DNA of 64,000 nucleotides from Amycolatopsis sp. NBC_01488. Its GTDB lineage: Bacteria; Actinomycetota; Actinomycetes; Mycobacteriales; Pseudonocardiaceae. The DNA lies in the NCBI RefSeq assembly GCF_036227105.1, contig NZ_CP109434.1, positions 377,001 through 441,000 of the forward strand, written 5' to 3'. Below the pieces are notes generated by a model. The model was not told the origin of the DNA and searched no databases. It worked only from the letters and a program-made list of their open reading frames with translations. How positions within the stretch are numbered: the stretch's first letter is position 1; every line of letters starts with the position of its first letter. A program made the position numbers and the translations under genes. This document shows, piece by piece, positions 1 to 7,462 of the stretch.

Positions 1-870
1 GCCACGCTCGGCCAGGTGGAGCGCGTTCCGGGCCCAGCGCAGGGAATCCGCCACCGACGCCACCGGGACGCACGGGCCGATCGAGAGCCGGCAGTCCGGC
101 AGGGCCACCTGCAGCGTCGCCAGCCGCGCGCCGCCCAGCTCGCCGGGGACCACCAGCTTCGGGTCGGGCGTGTCGAGCTCGGCGAGGATGTCCGCGTCCA
201 GCCCGGCGTGGCGGCGGGCCGGGGCGACGCCGCTCGCCGGGCAGACCGCCACCGGTGTCGCGTCGGTGGGCACCGGCCAGCCGATCAGCTGGGCCAGCTC
301 GGCGATCGCCTTGGGCGACGCGGGCGGCGTCTCGAGGATGAGGTGCAGCAGCTTGCGGCGCCACGTGTCGAGCGCTCCCGCCGTGCGCGCCTTCGCCTCC
401 AGGTAGCCGTCGAGCGCGACGGAGGCTAGTTCGTCCATGAACGCCAGCATCGCGTCGGCCAGCTGGGACATCACCGCCGACGAGAGCCCGCTCCGCCGCC
501 CGACGCGCATGATCCGCCGCCACGACACGCGCGCGCCGACCCGGTAGGCCGATTGCAGCGTGTCGAGGCTGCGGCCTTCGCGCATTTCGTTCTGGCCCAG
601 CCGGTGGTGCACCTCGTGGGACTGCTCCTTCGACACCGTCGGGTCGGCGATCTGCGCCACGAACAGCGTGATCGCGTACTCGACGCCGGCCCGGATCGAC
701 TTGCCGTAGGGGCCGTCGAGCGGGCGGGCGTAGGCCGGGATGGTCGCGCGGATCTCGTCGACGATCTCGGCGGCGAGGCTGGCCAGCTCGGGACGCAGGA
801 TGTCGGCGAGCTTGCGAGGCAGTGCGGCAGGCGGCGGCGCAGCGTGATCGAATCCGCGCTCCACCGACAT
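1..870 (-). CDS. PucR/CdaR-type transcriptional regulator, 3' end cut by window edge
   Basis: The reading frame runs without a stop from ATG at 870 to base 1, giving 290 residues of a longer protein. An AAGGAG ribosome site lies seven bases before the ATG. The visible part is a mostly helical sensor region (starting MSVERGFDHA) with a middle segment typical of actinobacterial PucR-like regulators: a helical bundle, then a region where a degenerate GGDEF-like domain is expected. The C-terminal PucR helix-turn-helix would lie beyond the window, so the DNA-binding domain is not seen. Family assignment is from overall resemblance. The effector is unknown. The gene is transcribed away from the membrane protein gene at 1154. 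Confidence 0.6.
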   Translation of the reverse strand, partial: MSVERGFDHAAPPPAALPRKLADILRPELASLAAEIVDEIRATIPAYARPLDGPYGKSIRAGVEYAITLFVAQIADPTVSKEQSHEVHHRLGQNEMREGRSLDTLQSAYRVGARVSWRRIMRVGRRSGLSSAVMSQLADAMLAFMDELASVALDGYLEAKARTAGALDTWRRKLLHLILETPPASPKAIAELAQLIGWPVPTDATPVAVCPASGVAPARRHAGLDADILAELDTPDPKLVVPGELGGARLATLQVALPDCRLSIGPCVPVASVADSLRWARNALHLAERG

Positions 871-989
871 CGCAGCTCCTTCGCTCCGCCCCGGGATCCC
901 GGCCGGGCACCCCACCTGGTGCGGGGTGACACCGGACACATCGAAAAAGTAGTCCGGAACGTGTCACACCTTCGAAGGGAAACCGATTT

Positions 990-1009
990 CTTGTCATCTT
1001 CGTGACAAG
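990..1009. promoter_or_regulatory. Perfect inverted repeat upstream of the PucR-type gene
   Basis: CTTGTCA (990-996) and TGACAAG (1003-1009) form a 7-bp perfect dyad with a 6-base spacer. It lies 120 bp upstream of the PucR-type start in the divergent intergenic region 871-1153. It could be an operator for that gene. No partner regulator can be named. The rest of the intergenic region shows only a GC-rich imperfect dyad near 907-930. Confidence 0.3.
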
Positions 1010-1112
1010 TTCACGAGACCGGGCTGCGGAACGCTGACAACCACCCCGCCGACTGCTCACGATTGTACGTACGAACGGCGGAACCGGGAACCGCCGCGCA
1101 CACTGGGCCGCT

Positions 1113-1140
1113 CGCTTGTATCATGTGGTTGATACAAGCG
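1113..1140. promoter_or_regulatory. GntR (YtrA-type) operator palindrome
   Basis: CGCTTGTATCA (1113-1123) and TGATACAAGCG (1130-1140) are 11-bp perfect arms around a 6-base centre. The site is 13 bp before the start of the membrane protein whose downstream partner is a GntR repressor. It overlaps plausible promoter hexamers. YtrA-subfamily regulators bind long AT-containing palindromes at their own promoter, so autorepression is the natural reading. That link is inference. Confidence 0.65.
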
Positions 1141-1153
1141 AGGAGGTCCGGAC

Positions 1154-1849
1154 ATGCCGTGGGACAACGTGCTCGCCGTCGCGATCTTCACCGGGCTGAT
1201 CGGCCTGGCGATCCTGATCGTGCTCTGGCCGGGCGAGAAGCACGGAAAGCGCTTGCTCGAACGCTGGGGCGTGCCGGATCCGGACGCCGCCGAGGTGGCG
1301 CTCGCCGTCCGGTACCTGAAGCGGCGCCGGCTCTGGTACCCGTGGCTGTTCCTGGTCATCCCGCCGGTCCTCGACGGCACCGGCGCCGGCTCGATCGTCG
1401 CGACGCTGCTGCTCGGCGGCCTGATCGCCGAGCTGTTCGCCCAGCGGCCCGCGCGCGGGCCGCGCCGGGAGGCCGTCCTGGTCCCGCGAACGCTGCGCGA
1501 CGTCGTCCCGATCTGGGCATTGGTGCTCAGCGGGCTGGCTTCGGCGGGCGCGATCGCGCACCTCGCCTGGACCCGGCAGTGGACGCTGCTGGCCGTGGCG
1601 GCGGGCACGACGGCGCTCTGCTGGCTGATCGCCGCGCTCGCGGTGCGCCGCCCGGCGATCGGGGAACCGCGCGCCGACCTGGCCCTGCGCCGCCGCAGCG
1701 GGCGCGTCGCGATCGGGCTGGGCATCGGCACCTGCGCCGCGCTCGGCTGGCCGGGCGGCAACCTCGTCTCGCTGCTGGTGGTCGTGGCCGGGCTGGCCGC
1801 GTTCCTCGCCGTCACGGCCCCGGTGAAACGGCTGCCGGCGGCCGCGTGA
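1154..1849 (+). CDS. Polytopic membrane protein, cotranscribed with GntR regulator
   Basis: This is a 231-residue protein with about six hydrophobic segments. The first is at roughly residues 7-26 (LAVAIFTGLIGLAILIVLW), with others near 60-95, 115-165 and 185-222. The segments are separated by Arg-rich loops. The start has an AGGAGG ribosome site. The stop codon overlaps the GTG of the GntR gene, so the pair is translationally coupled and shares the palindromic operator just upstream. I recognise no functional family. YtrA-type operons often encode membrane or transport proteins under repression by the coupled regulator, so an inducible envelope function is possible. Confidence 0.75.
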   Translation: MPWDNVLAVAIFTGLIGLAILIVLWPGEKHGKRLLERWGVPDPDAAEVALAVRYLKRRRLWYPWLFLVIPPVLDGTGAGSIVATLLLGGLIAELFAQRPARGPRREAVLVPRTLRDVVPIWALVLSGLASAGAIAHLAWTRQWTLLAVAAGTTALCWLIAALAVRRPAIGEPRADLALRRRSGRVAIGLGIGTCAALGWPGGNLVSLLVVVAGLAAFLAVTAPVKRLPAAA

Positions 1850-2208
1850 AGATCGTCGTCGACACGGAGAACGGGCTCGCGCCGTGGCGGCAGGTGCACG
1901 ACCAGGTGGTCCACGCGATCACGACGGGAGCGCTGCCGGAAGGGGCCCGGCTGCCCCCGATCCGCCAGCTGGCCCGGGACCTGGGGCTGGCGTCCGGAAC
2001 GGTGGCCCGCGCGTACCGGGAGCTGGAGGCGGCGGGCTGGGTGGCCACGGCCCGCGCCCGGGGCACGGTGGTGACGATCCCGCCCGGCCGCCCGGATCCC
2101 GCGACCCTGCTGCACTCCGCGGCGGCCGGGTTCGTCAGCCAGGCCCGCGACCTCGGCGCGGACCTCGACACGGCCTTGGCCGCCGTCCGCGCGGCTTACC
2201 GGTCGTGA
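1846..2208 (+). CDS. GntR family transcriptional regulator, YtrA subfamily
   Basis: This is a 120-residue protein. An N-terminal GntR winged helix (residues about 8-75, with QVVHAITTGALPEGARLPPI and the recognition-helix region GLASGTVARAYRELEAAGW) is followed by a short C-terminal helical dimerisation tail of about 40 residues. That short tail is typical of the YtrA subfamily rather than FadR or HutC. GTG start at 1846 overlaps the TGA of the upstream membrane gene. The likely target is the palindrome at 1113-1140. The TGA stop lies inside the left arm of the hairpin at 2203-2246. Confidence 0.85.
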   Translation: MKIVVDTENGLAPWRQVHDQVVHAITTGALPEGARLPPIRQLARDLGLASGTVARAYRELEAAGWVATARARGTVVTIPPGRPDPATLLHSAAAGFVSQARDLGADLDTALAAVRAAYRS

Positions 2209-2246
2209 GTGGGAAACAGTGTGCTAACCCGGTTTCCCACTCACGA
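2203..2246. repeat. Dispersed hairpin repeat, copy 1 (convergent terminator-like)
   Basis: Perfect 15-bp arms (2203-2217 and 2232-2246, TCGTGAGTGGGAAAC and its complement) surround a 14-base loop containing GTGTGCTAACCC. It sits where the GntR gene and the arginase gene converge. The GntR stop is in the left arm. The last codons of the arginase gene run through the right arm and its stop is in the loop. The same design recurs at 25376-25427 and 49460-49503. There is no T-tract, so an I-shaped bidirectional terminator is the simplest role. Confidence 0.8.
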
Positions 2247-3024
2247 GCAGCCGGCCCACCGCGGCCAGCACCGGTTCCAGCACCTCGACTTCGCGGGACG
2301 TGCCCACGCACTCGGTGATCCCCGCGCCCACGACGTCGAACGCCGCCAGCGCGTCCAGCTCCGCCACCAGCCGCTCGATCGTCCAGCCGGCCGGCTCCGG
2401 GCAGTTCAGGCCGGGGAACTCCCCGGGGTCCAGCACATCCAGGTCCACGTGGACGTACAGCTTGTCCACCCCGGCAAGGGCATCGAACGACTCCACCACC
2501 AGGCCGCGGGAAACCGCCGCCCGCTCCTCCGGGTCGAACACGCGCGTCCCGGCCAGCACCGCGTGCCCGGGTTCCAGGGCCGGGTCGGCCGCGAACTCCG
2601 GGTCGCCCTCACCGAACAGGGACCGCAGCACCATGCCGTGGAACGCCCCCGACGGCGACGTCGAAGCCGTGTTCAGGTCGGCGTGCGCGTCGAACCAGGC
2701 GACGCCCAGGCCCGGCCCGTACCGGAAGCGGGCCACGCCGATCGGGACCAGCTCGACCCCGCAGTCACCGCCGATGGTCAGCACCGGTCCGCCCGGTGCC
2801 TCCAGCGCGGCCAGCTGCGCCGCGCGGTTCGCTCCGGTCAGCACCGCGCGGTTGGCCACCCCGGCGTCCACTTCGGACAGTGAGCGCGTCTGCCGGACGT
2901 GGTGGACGGGCCTGCCGAGCACGTGCCCGGCCAGCTCCGCGAGCGCGAGACAGCCGTCCGGCAGCCCCGCCGCCCGCGGTCCCACCGCGCCCTGGCGCTG
3001 CGGGACCGCGTTGACCAGCGTCAT
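2224..3024 (-). CDS. Arginase/agmatinase (ureohydrolase) family protein
   Basis: This 266-residue protein carries the ureohydrolase metal motifs: GGDCGVE (residues ~83-89), WFDAHAD (~110-116) and HVDLDVLDP (~190-198), with a late GITECVG. The first motif has Cys where canonical arginases have the metal-binding His of GGDHS, so metal site or substrate may differ. Arginase, agmatinase and formimidoglutamase activity cannot be separated from sequence alone. The ATG overlaps the stop of pyc (ATGA), so the gene is translationally coupled to pyruvate carboxylase. The C-terminus is encoded in the hairpin repeat at 2203-2246. Confidence 0.82.
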   Translation of the reverse strand: MTLVNAVPQRQGAVGPRAAGLPDGCLALAELAGHVLGRPVHHVRQTRSLSEVDAGVANRAVLTGANRAAQLAALEAPGGPVLTIGGDCGVELVPIGVARFRYGPGLGVAWFDAHADLNTASTSPSGAFHGMVLRSLFGEGDPEFAADPALEPGHAVLAGTRVFDPEERAAVSRGLVVESFDALAGVDKLYVHVDLDVLDPGEFPGLNCPEPAGWTIERLVAELDALAAFDVVGAGITECVGTSREVEVLEPVLAAVGRLLVSGKPG

Positions 3025-6000
3025 TCCAGCACCAGCAGGAGGTCACCGCCCTCGACCTGCTGGACGTTCGTGATCGCCAGCCTGCCGACCTTGCCCCCGG
3101 CGGACGCGGTGATCGACGCCTCCATCTTCATGGCCTCGATCGTCGCGACCGTCGCACCGGCCTCGACCGTGTCGCCCTCGGCGACCTGCAGCGTCACCAC
3201 GCCGGCGAACGGCGCCGCGACCTGCTTCGGGTTGCCCTTGTCCGCCTTCTCGGTCGCCGGGATGTCCGACGCGATCGACCGGTCGCGGATCTGGATGGGC
3301 CGCAGCTGGCCGTTGAGCGTCGACATCACCGTGCGCACACCGCGTTCGTCGGCCTCGCCGATCGCTTCCAGCTCGATGAGCAGGCGCACGCCCGGCTCGA
3401 GGTCGACCGCGTACTCCTCGCCCGGCCGCAGGCCGTAGAAGAAGTCCTTGCTGGGCAGCACGGACGTGTCGCCGTAGGCCTCGCGGTGCGCCTCGAACTC
3501 CTTGGTGGGGGCCGGGAACAGCAGGCGGTTGAGCGTCCGGCGCGGCTCCGAAGCCAGCGCGGAACGGTCCTCTTCGGACAGTTCGGCGACCGGCTTCGCG
3601 GCTGCCCGGCCTTCGAGGGCCTTGGTGCGGAACGGCTCCGGCCAGCCGCCCGGCGGGTCGCCCAGCTCGCCGCGCAGGAAGCCGATCACCGAGTCGGGGA
3701 TGTCGAACTTGTTCGGCTCCGCCTCGAAGTCGGCCGGCGAAACGCCCGCGCCGACCAGGTGCAGCGCGAGGTCGCCGACGACCTTCGACGACGGCGTCAC
3801 CTTCACCAGGTGCCCGAGGATCTTGTCGGCGGCGGCGTACATCGCCTCGATGTCCTCGAACCGGTCGCCCAGCCCCAGCGCGATGGCTTGCGTGCGCAGG
3901 TTCGACAGCTGGCCGCCGGGAATCTCGTGGTGGTAGACGCGCCCGGTCGGCGAGGCCAGCCCGGCCTCGAACGGCGCGTAGATCTTGCGCACGCTCTCCC
4001 AGTACGGCTCCAGCTCGCCGATCGCGTCCAGGTCCAGCCCGGTGGTGCGGTCGGAGTGGTCGGTGGCCGCCACGATCGACGACAGCGACGGCTGCGACGT
4101 CGTGCCCGCCATCGACGACACGGCGCCGTCGACGGCGTCCGCGCCCGCGTTGATCGCCGCGAGGTAGGTGGCCAGCTGGCCGCCCGCGGTGTCGTGGGTG
4201 TGGATGTGCACCGGCAGGTCGAACTCCTTGCGCAGCGCGGTGACCAGCCGGGCCGCCGCGGGCGCGCGCAGCAGCCCGGCCATGTCCTTGATCGCCAGGA
4301 CGTGCGCGCCGGCGCCGACGATCTGCTCGGCCAGCTTGAGGTAGTAGTCGAGCGTGTAGAGCTTCTCCCCCGGGTCGGACAGGTCCGAGGTGTAGCAGAG
4401 CGCCACCTCGGCGACGGCGGTCCCGGTCTCGCGCACGGCTTCGATGGCCGGGCGCATCTGCTCGACGTCGTTGAGCGCGTCGAAGATCCGGAAGATGTCG
4501 ATGCCGGTCTTCGTGGCTTCCTGGACGAAGGCGGTGGTCACCTCGGTCGGATAAGGCGTGTACCCGACGGTGTTGCGCCCGCGCAGCAGCATCTGCAGGC
4601 AGATGTTCGGCACGGCCTCGCGCAGCGCGGCGAGGCGCTCCCACGGGTCCTCGGCGAGGAACCGCAGCGCGACGTCGTAGGTCGCGCCGCCCCAGCACTC
4701 CAGCGAAAGCAGCTGCGGCAGCGTGTTCGCGACGACCGGCGCCACCGCGAGCAGGTCCTTCGTGCGGACGCGGGTGGCGAGCAGCGACTGGTGCGCGTCG
4801 CGGAACGTCGTGTCGGTGACGCCGATGTGCGGCGACTTCCGCAGCCACTCCGCGAACCCGCCCGGGCCCAGCTCGACGAGCTGCTGCTTCGAGCCGTCGG
4901 CCGGCCGAGCGTCCTTCGGCAGCTTCGGGAGCTTGACCGTGGCGTCCGGCGTCTTCGGGCGCTCGCCGTGCGGCTTGTTGACCGTCTGGTCGGCGAGGTA
5001 GGTCAGCAGCCGCGTGCCGCGGTCGGCAGACTGCCGCGCGGTGAGCAGCTGCGGTCGTTCCTCGATGAACGACGTCGTGACGCGCCCGGCGCGGAAGTCC
5101 GGGTCGTCGAGAACCGCCTGCAGGAACGGGATGTTCGTCGCGACCCCGCGGATCCGGAACTCCGCGACGGCACGGCGCGCGCGGCGGACGGCGGTCTCGA
5201 AGTCGCGGCCGCGGCAGGTGAGCTTCACCAGCAGCGAGTCGAAGTGGGCGCTGATCTCGGTGCCGGAGAAGGCGGTGCCGCCGTCGAGCCGGATGCCCGA
5301 GCCGCCCGGCGAGCGGTAGGCGGAGATCATCCCGGTGTCCGGGCGGAAGCCGTTGGCCGGGTCTTCGGTGGTGATGCGGCACTGCAGCGCGGCGCCGCGC
5401 AGGTAGATCTTGTCCTGGCTCAGGCCGAGGTCGTCGAGCGTCTCGCCGGAAGCGATCCGCAGCTGCGACTGCACGAGGTCGACGTCGGTGACCTCTTCGG
5501 TGACCGTGTGCTCGACCTGGATGCGCGGGTTCATCTCGATGAAGACGTGGTTGCCCTGCTTGTCGAGCAGGAACTCGACGGTGCCGGCGTTGCGGTAGCC
5601 GATCTGCTTCGCGAACTTGACCGCGTCCGCGCAGATCCGGTCCCGCAGCTCGGGGTCGAGGTTCGGCGCGGGGGCCAGCTCGACGACCTTCTGGTGGCGC
5701 CGCTGCACCGAGCAGTCACGCTCGTAGAGGTGGATGATGTTGCCGGCGCCGTCGGCGAGGATCTGCACCTCGATGTGCCGCGGCTCGACGACGGCCTTCT
5801 CGAGGAACACCGTCGGGTCGCCGAAGGCGGACTCGGCCTCGCGCGCGGCGGCCTCGATGGACTCGCGCAGCTGGGCCGGCTCCATGACGCGGCGCATGCC
5901 GCGCCCGCCACCACCGGCGACGGCCTTGACGAAGACGGGGAAGCCCAGGTCGTCGGCGGCCGCGACCAGCGCGTCGACGTCACTGGAGGGCTCGGACGAC

Positions 6001-6398
6001 CCGAGCACCGGCACGCCGGCCTCGCGCGCGGCCTTGACCGCGCGGGCCTTGTTGCCGGTGAGCTCGAGGATGTCGGCGCTCGGCCCGACGAAGGTGATGC
6101 CCGCTTCTTCGCACGCGCGCGCGAGATCGGGGTTCTCGGAGAGGAAACCGTAACCGGGGTAGACGGCGTCGGCCCCCGCCTTCTTCGCGGCGGCGACGAT
6201 CTCGTCGACCGAGAGGTAGGCGCGCACGGGATGACCGGGCTCGCCGATCTCGTACGCCTCATCGGCCTTCAGGCGGTGCAGGGAGTTGCGATCTTCGTGC
6301 GGAAACACGGCGACGGTCCCCGCGCCCAGTTCGTAGCCGGCGCGGAACGCTCGGATCGCGATCTCCCCGCGGTTGGCCACCAGCACCTTGCGGAACAT
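3021..6398 (-). CDS. pyc: Pyruvate carboxylase
   Basis: This biotin enzyme carboxylates pyruvate to oxaloacetate for anaplerosis in the cytoplasm. The 1125-residue single chain has an N-terminal biotin carboxylase domain (MFRKVLVANRGEIAIRAF, AGGGGRGMRRV, then the EMNPRIQVEHTVTEEVT region), a central carboxyltransferase domain opening with GVTDTTFRDAHQSL, and a C-terminal biotinyl domain with the attachment motif EAMKMEA (Lys near residue 1090). The chosen ATG at 6398 has a GGAAGGA ribosome site nine bases upstream and gives the usual family N-terminus. The arginase-family gene overlaps its stop. Full length with no visible lesions. Confidence 0.97.
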   Translation of the reverse strand: MFRKVLVANRGEIAIRAFRAGYELGAGTVAVFPHEDRNSLHRLKADEAYEIGEPGHPVRAYLSVDEIVAAAKKAGADAVYPGYGFLSENPDLARACEEAGITFVGPSADILELTGNKARAVKAAREAGVPVLGSSEPSSDVDALVAAADDLGFPVFVKAVAGGGGRGMRRVMEPAQLRESIEAAAREAESAFGDPTVFLEKAVVEPRHIEVQILADGAGNIIHLYERDCSVQRRHQKVVELAPAPNLDPELRDRICADAVKFAKQIGYRNAGTVEFLLDKQGNHVFIEMNPRIQVEHTVTEEVTDVDLVQSQLRIASGETLDDLGLSQDKIYLRGAALQCRITTEDPANGFRPDTGMISAYRSPGGSGIRLDGGTAFSGTEISAHFDSLLVKLTCRGRDFETAVRRARRAVAEFRIRGVATNIPFLQAVLDDPDFRAGRVTTSFIEERPQLLTARQSADRGTRLLTYLADQTVNKPHGERPKTPDATVKLPKLPKDARPADGSKQQLVELGPGGFAEWLRKSPHIGVTDTTFRDAHQSLLATRVRTKDLLAVAPVVANTLPQLLSLECWGGATYDVALRFLAEDPWERLAALREAVPNICLQMLLRGRNTVGYTPYPTEVTTAFVQEATKTGIDIFRIFDALNDVEQMRPAIEAVRETGTAVAEVALCYTSDLSDPGEKLYTLDYYLKLAEQIVGAGAHVLAIKDMAGLLRAPAAARLVTALRKEFDLPVHIHTHDTAGGQLATYLAAINAGADAVDGAVSSMAGTTSQPSLSSIVAATDHSDRTTGLDLDAIGELEPYWESVRKIYAPFEAGLASPTGRVYHHEIPGGQLSNLRTQAIALGLGDRFEDIEAMYAAADKILGHLVKVTPSSKVVGDLALHLVGAGVSPADFEAEPNKFDIPDSVIGFLRGELGDPPGGWPEPFRTKALEGRAAAKPVAELSEEDRSALASEPRRTLNRLLFPAPTKEFEAHREAYGDTSVLPSKDFFYGLRPGEEYAVDLEPGVRLLIELEAIGEADERGVRTVMSTLNGQLRPIQIRDRSIASDIPATEKADKGNPKQVAAPFAGVVTLQVAEGDTVEAGATVATIEAMKMEASITASAGGKVGRLAITNVQQVEGGDLLLVLE

Positions 6399-6531
6399 GC
6401 CCGGTCCTTCCCGTATGGATCGGTAAGTCACCGCACGTTACCCGGTTCTTCCCGCTCTGCGGGAGTTCAGTACCAGGTGATGGACATCATGCGCCGCGGA
6501 AGGTTCGCCGGGAAGACGTCCGGGCAGCTTC

Positions 6532-7425
6532 TCAGGATCCCGGCGGGGCGTAAAGCAGCCGGTTGGCCGTGCCGTCCGGGACCCCCTTCAGCGCGTTCGG
6601 GGTCGCCGCCTGAACAAGCGCTTGGTCCACCTGGTCAGGCGCCGCATCCGGGTGCTGGGCGCGGTACAGCGCCGCCACGCCCGCCGCGAACGCCGCCGCC
6701 ATCGACGTGCCGGACTCCGGGCCCGCGCCCGTGCCGCCGGCGATCGGGCCCGGGACGTCGACGCCCGGCGCGTACAGGTCGACGTCCTGGCCGAAGTTCG
6801 ACGCCTTGTCGGGGTGGTCCTGGCTGTCGGAGGCCCCGACCGTCAGCGCCTCCGGCACCCGGCCGGGGGAGAAGCCGCTCGCGTCCGCCGTCTCGCTGCC
6901 CGCCGGGACCGCGACCGGGACCACCGCCGCGAGGCGCTTGACCGCCGCGTCGAGCTGGTCGTTCGGGACGCCGCCGATGCCGAGGACGGCGACCGCGGGC
7001 TGCTGCGCGTTCTGCGCGACCCAGTCGATGCCCGCGATGATCTGGTCGGTGGCGCCCCCGCCGTCCTTGTCGAGCACCCGCACCGGCACGATCTGCGCGC
7101 CCTTCGCGACGCCGTAGTCCTTGCCCGCGGCAATCCCGGCGAGGCGGGTGCCGTGGCCGTTGGTGTCGGAGGTGTCGGAGCCGCCGCCGAGGAAGTCCCG
7201 CCCGGGCGCGACGCGGCCCTCGAAGTCCGGGTGCTTGGCGTCGACGCCGCTGTCGATGACGTAGATCGTCACGCCCGAGGCGTCGCTCGCGTAGTGGTAG
7301 GCGTGGTCGAGCCCGGCGCGCTGGTCGATCCGGTCGAGCCCCCAGCTGGGCGGATCGGCTTGCACCCCGCCGGCCCCCGGCTGCCCGGCGAGCAGGGTGG
7401 CCACCGCCGCGAGAAGCATCTTCAT
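6532..7425 (-). CDS. Secreted subtilase-family (S8) protein with a degenerate active site
   Basis: This 297-residue protein has a signal peptide (MKMLLAAVATLLAG... to about QA) and one peptidase S8 domain without an inhibitor propeptide. The triad is present: Asp58 in VIDSGVD, His91 in NGHGTRLAG and Ser241 in SGTSMAAA. The oxyanion-hole Asn of the usual AAGN motif is replaced by Ser177 (PAGSETADAS), and the usual NMSLGG strand reads VLGIGG. MAAPH around the Ser reads MAAAF. Activity may therefore be weak or absent. An alternative TTG start lies 12 codons upstream. The ATG at 7425 has only a weak ribosome site but gives the best signal peptide. Confidence 0.8.
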   Translation of the reverse strand: MKMLLAAVATLLAGQPGAGGVQADPPSWGLDRIDQRAGLDHAYHYASDASGVTIYVIDSGVDAKHPDFEGRVAPGRDFLGGGSDTSDTNGHGTRLAGIAAGKDYGVAKGAQIVPVRVLDKDGGGATDQIIAGIDWVAQNAQQPAVAVLGIGGVPNDQLDAAVKRLAAVVPVAVPAGSETADASGFSPGRVPEALTVGASDSQDHPDKASNFGQDVDLYAPGVDVPGPIAGGTGAGPESGTSMAAAFAAGVAALYRAQHPDAAPDQVDQALVQAATPNALKGVPDGTANRLLYAPPGS

Positions 7426-7462
7426 GATCGTCGTGGTACCCCGGCGGCGACCGGGCGACAAC

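Noticed and set aside
3486..6941. An 1151-residue open frame on the plus strand opposite pyruvate carboxylase
   Set aside because: It is the GC-skew shadow of pyc: Arg/Gly/Ala-rich, no family motifs, no ribosome site, and the pyc frame is a perfect family match.
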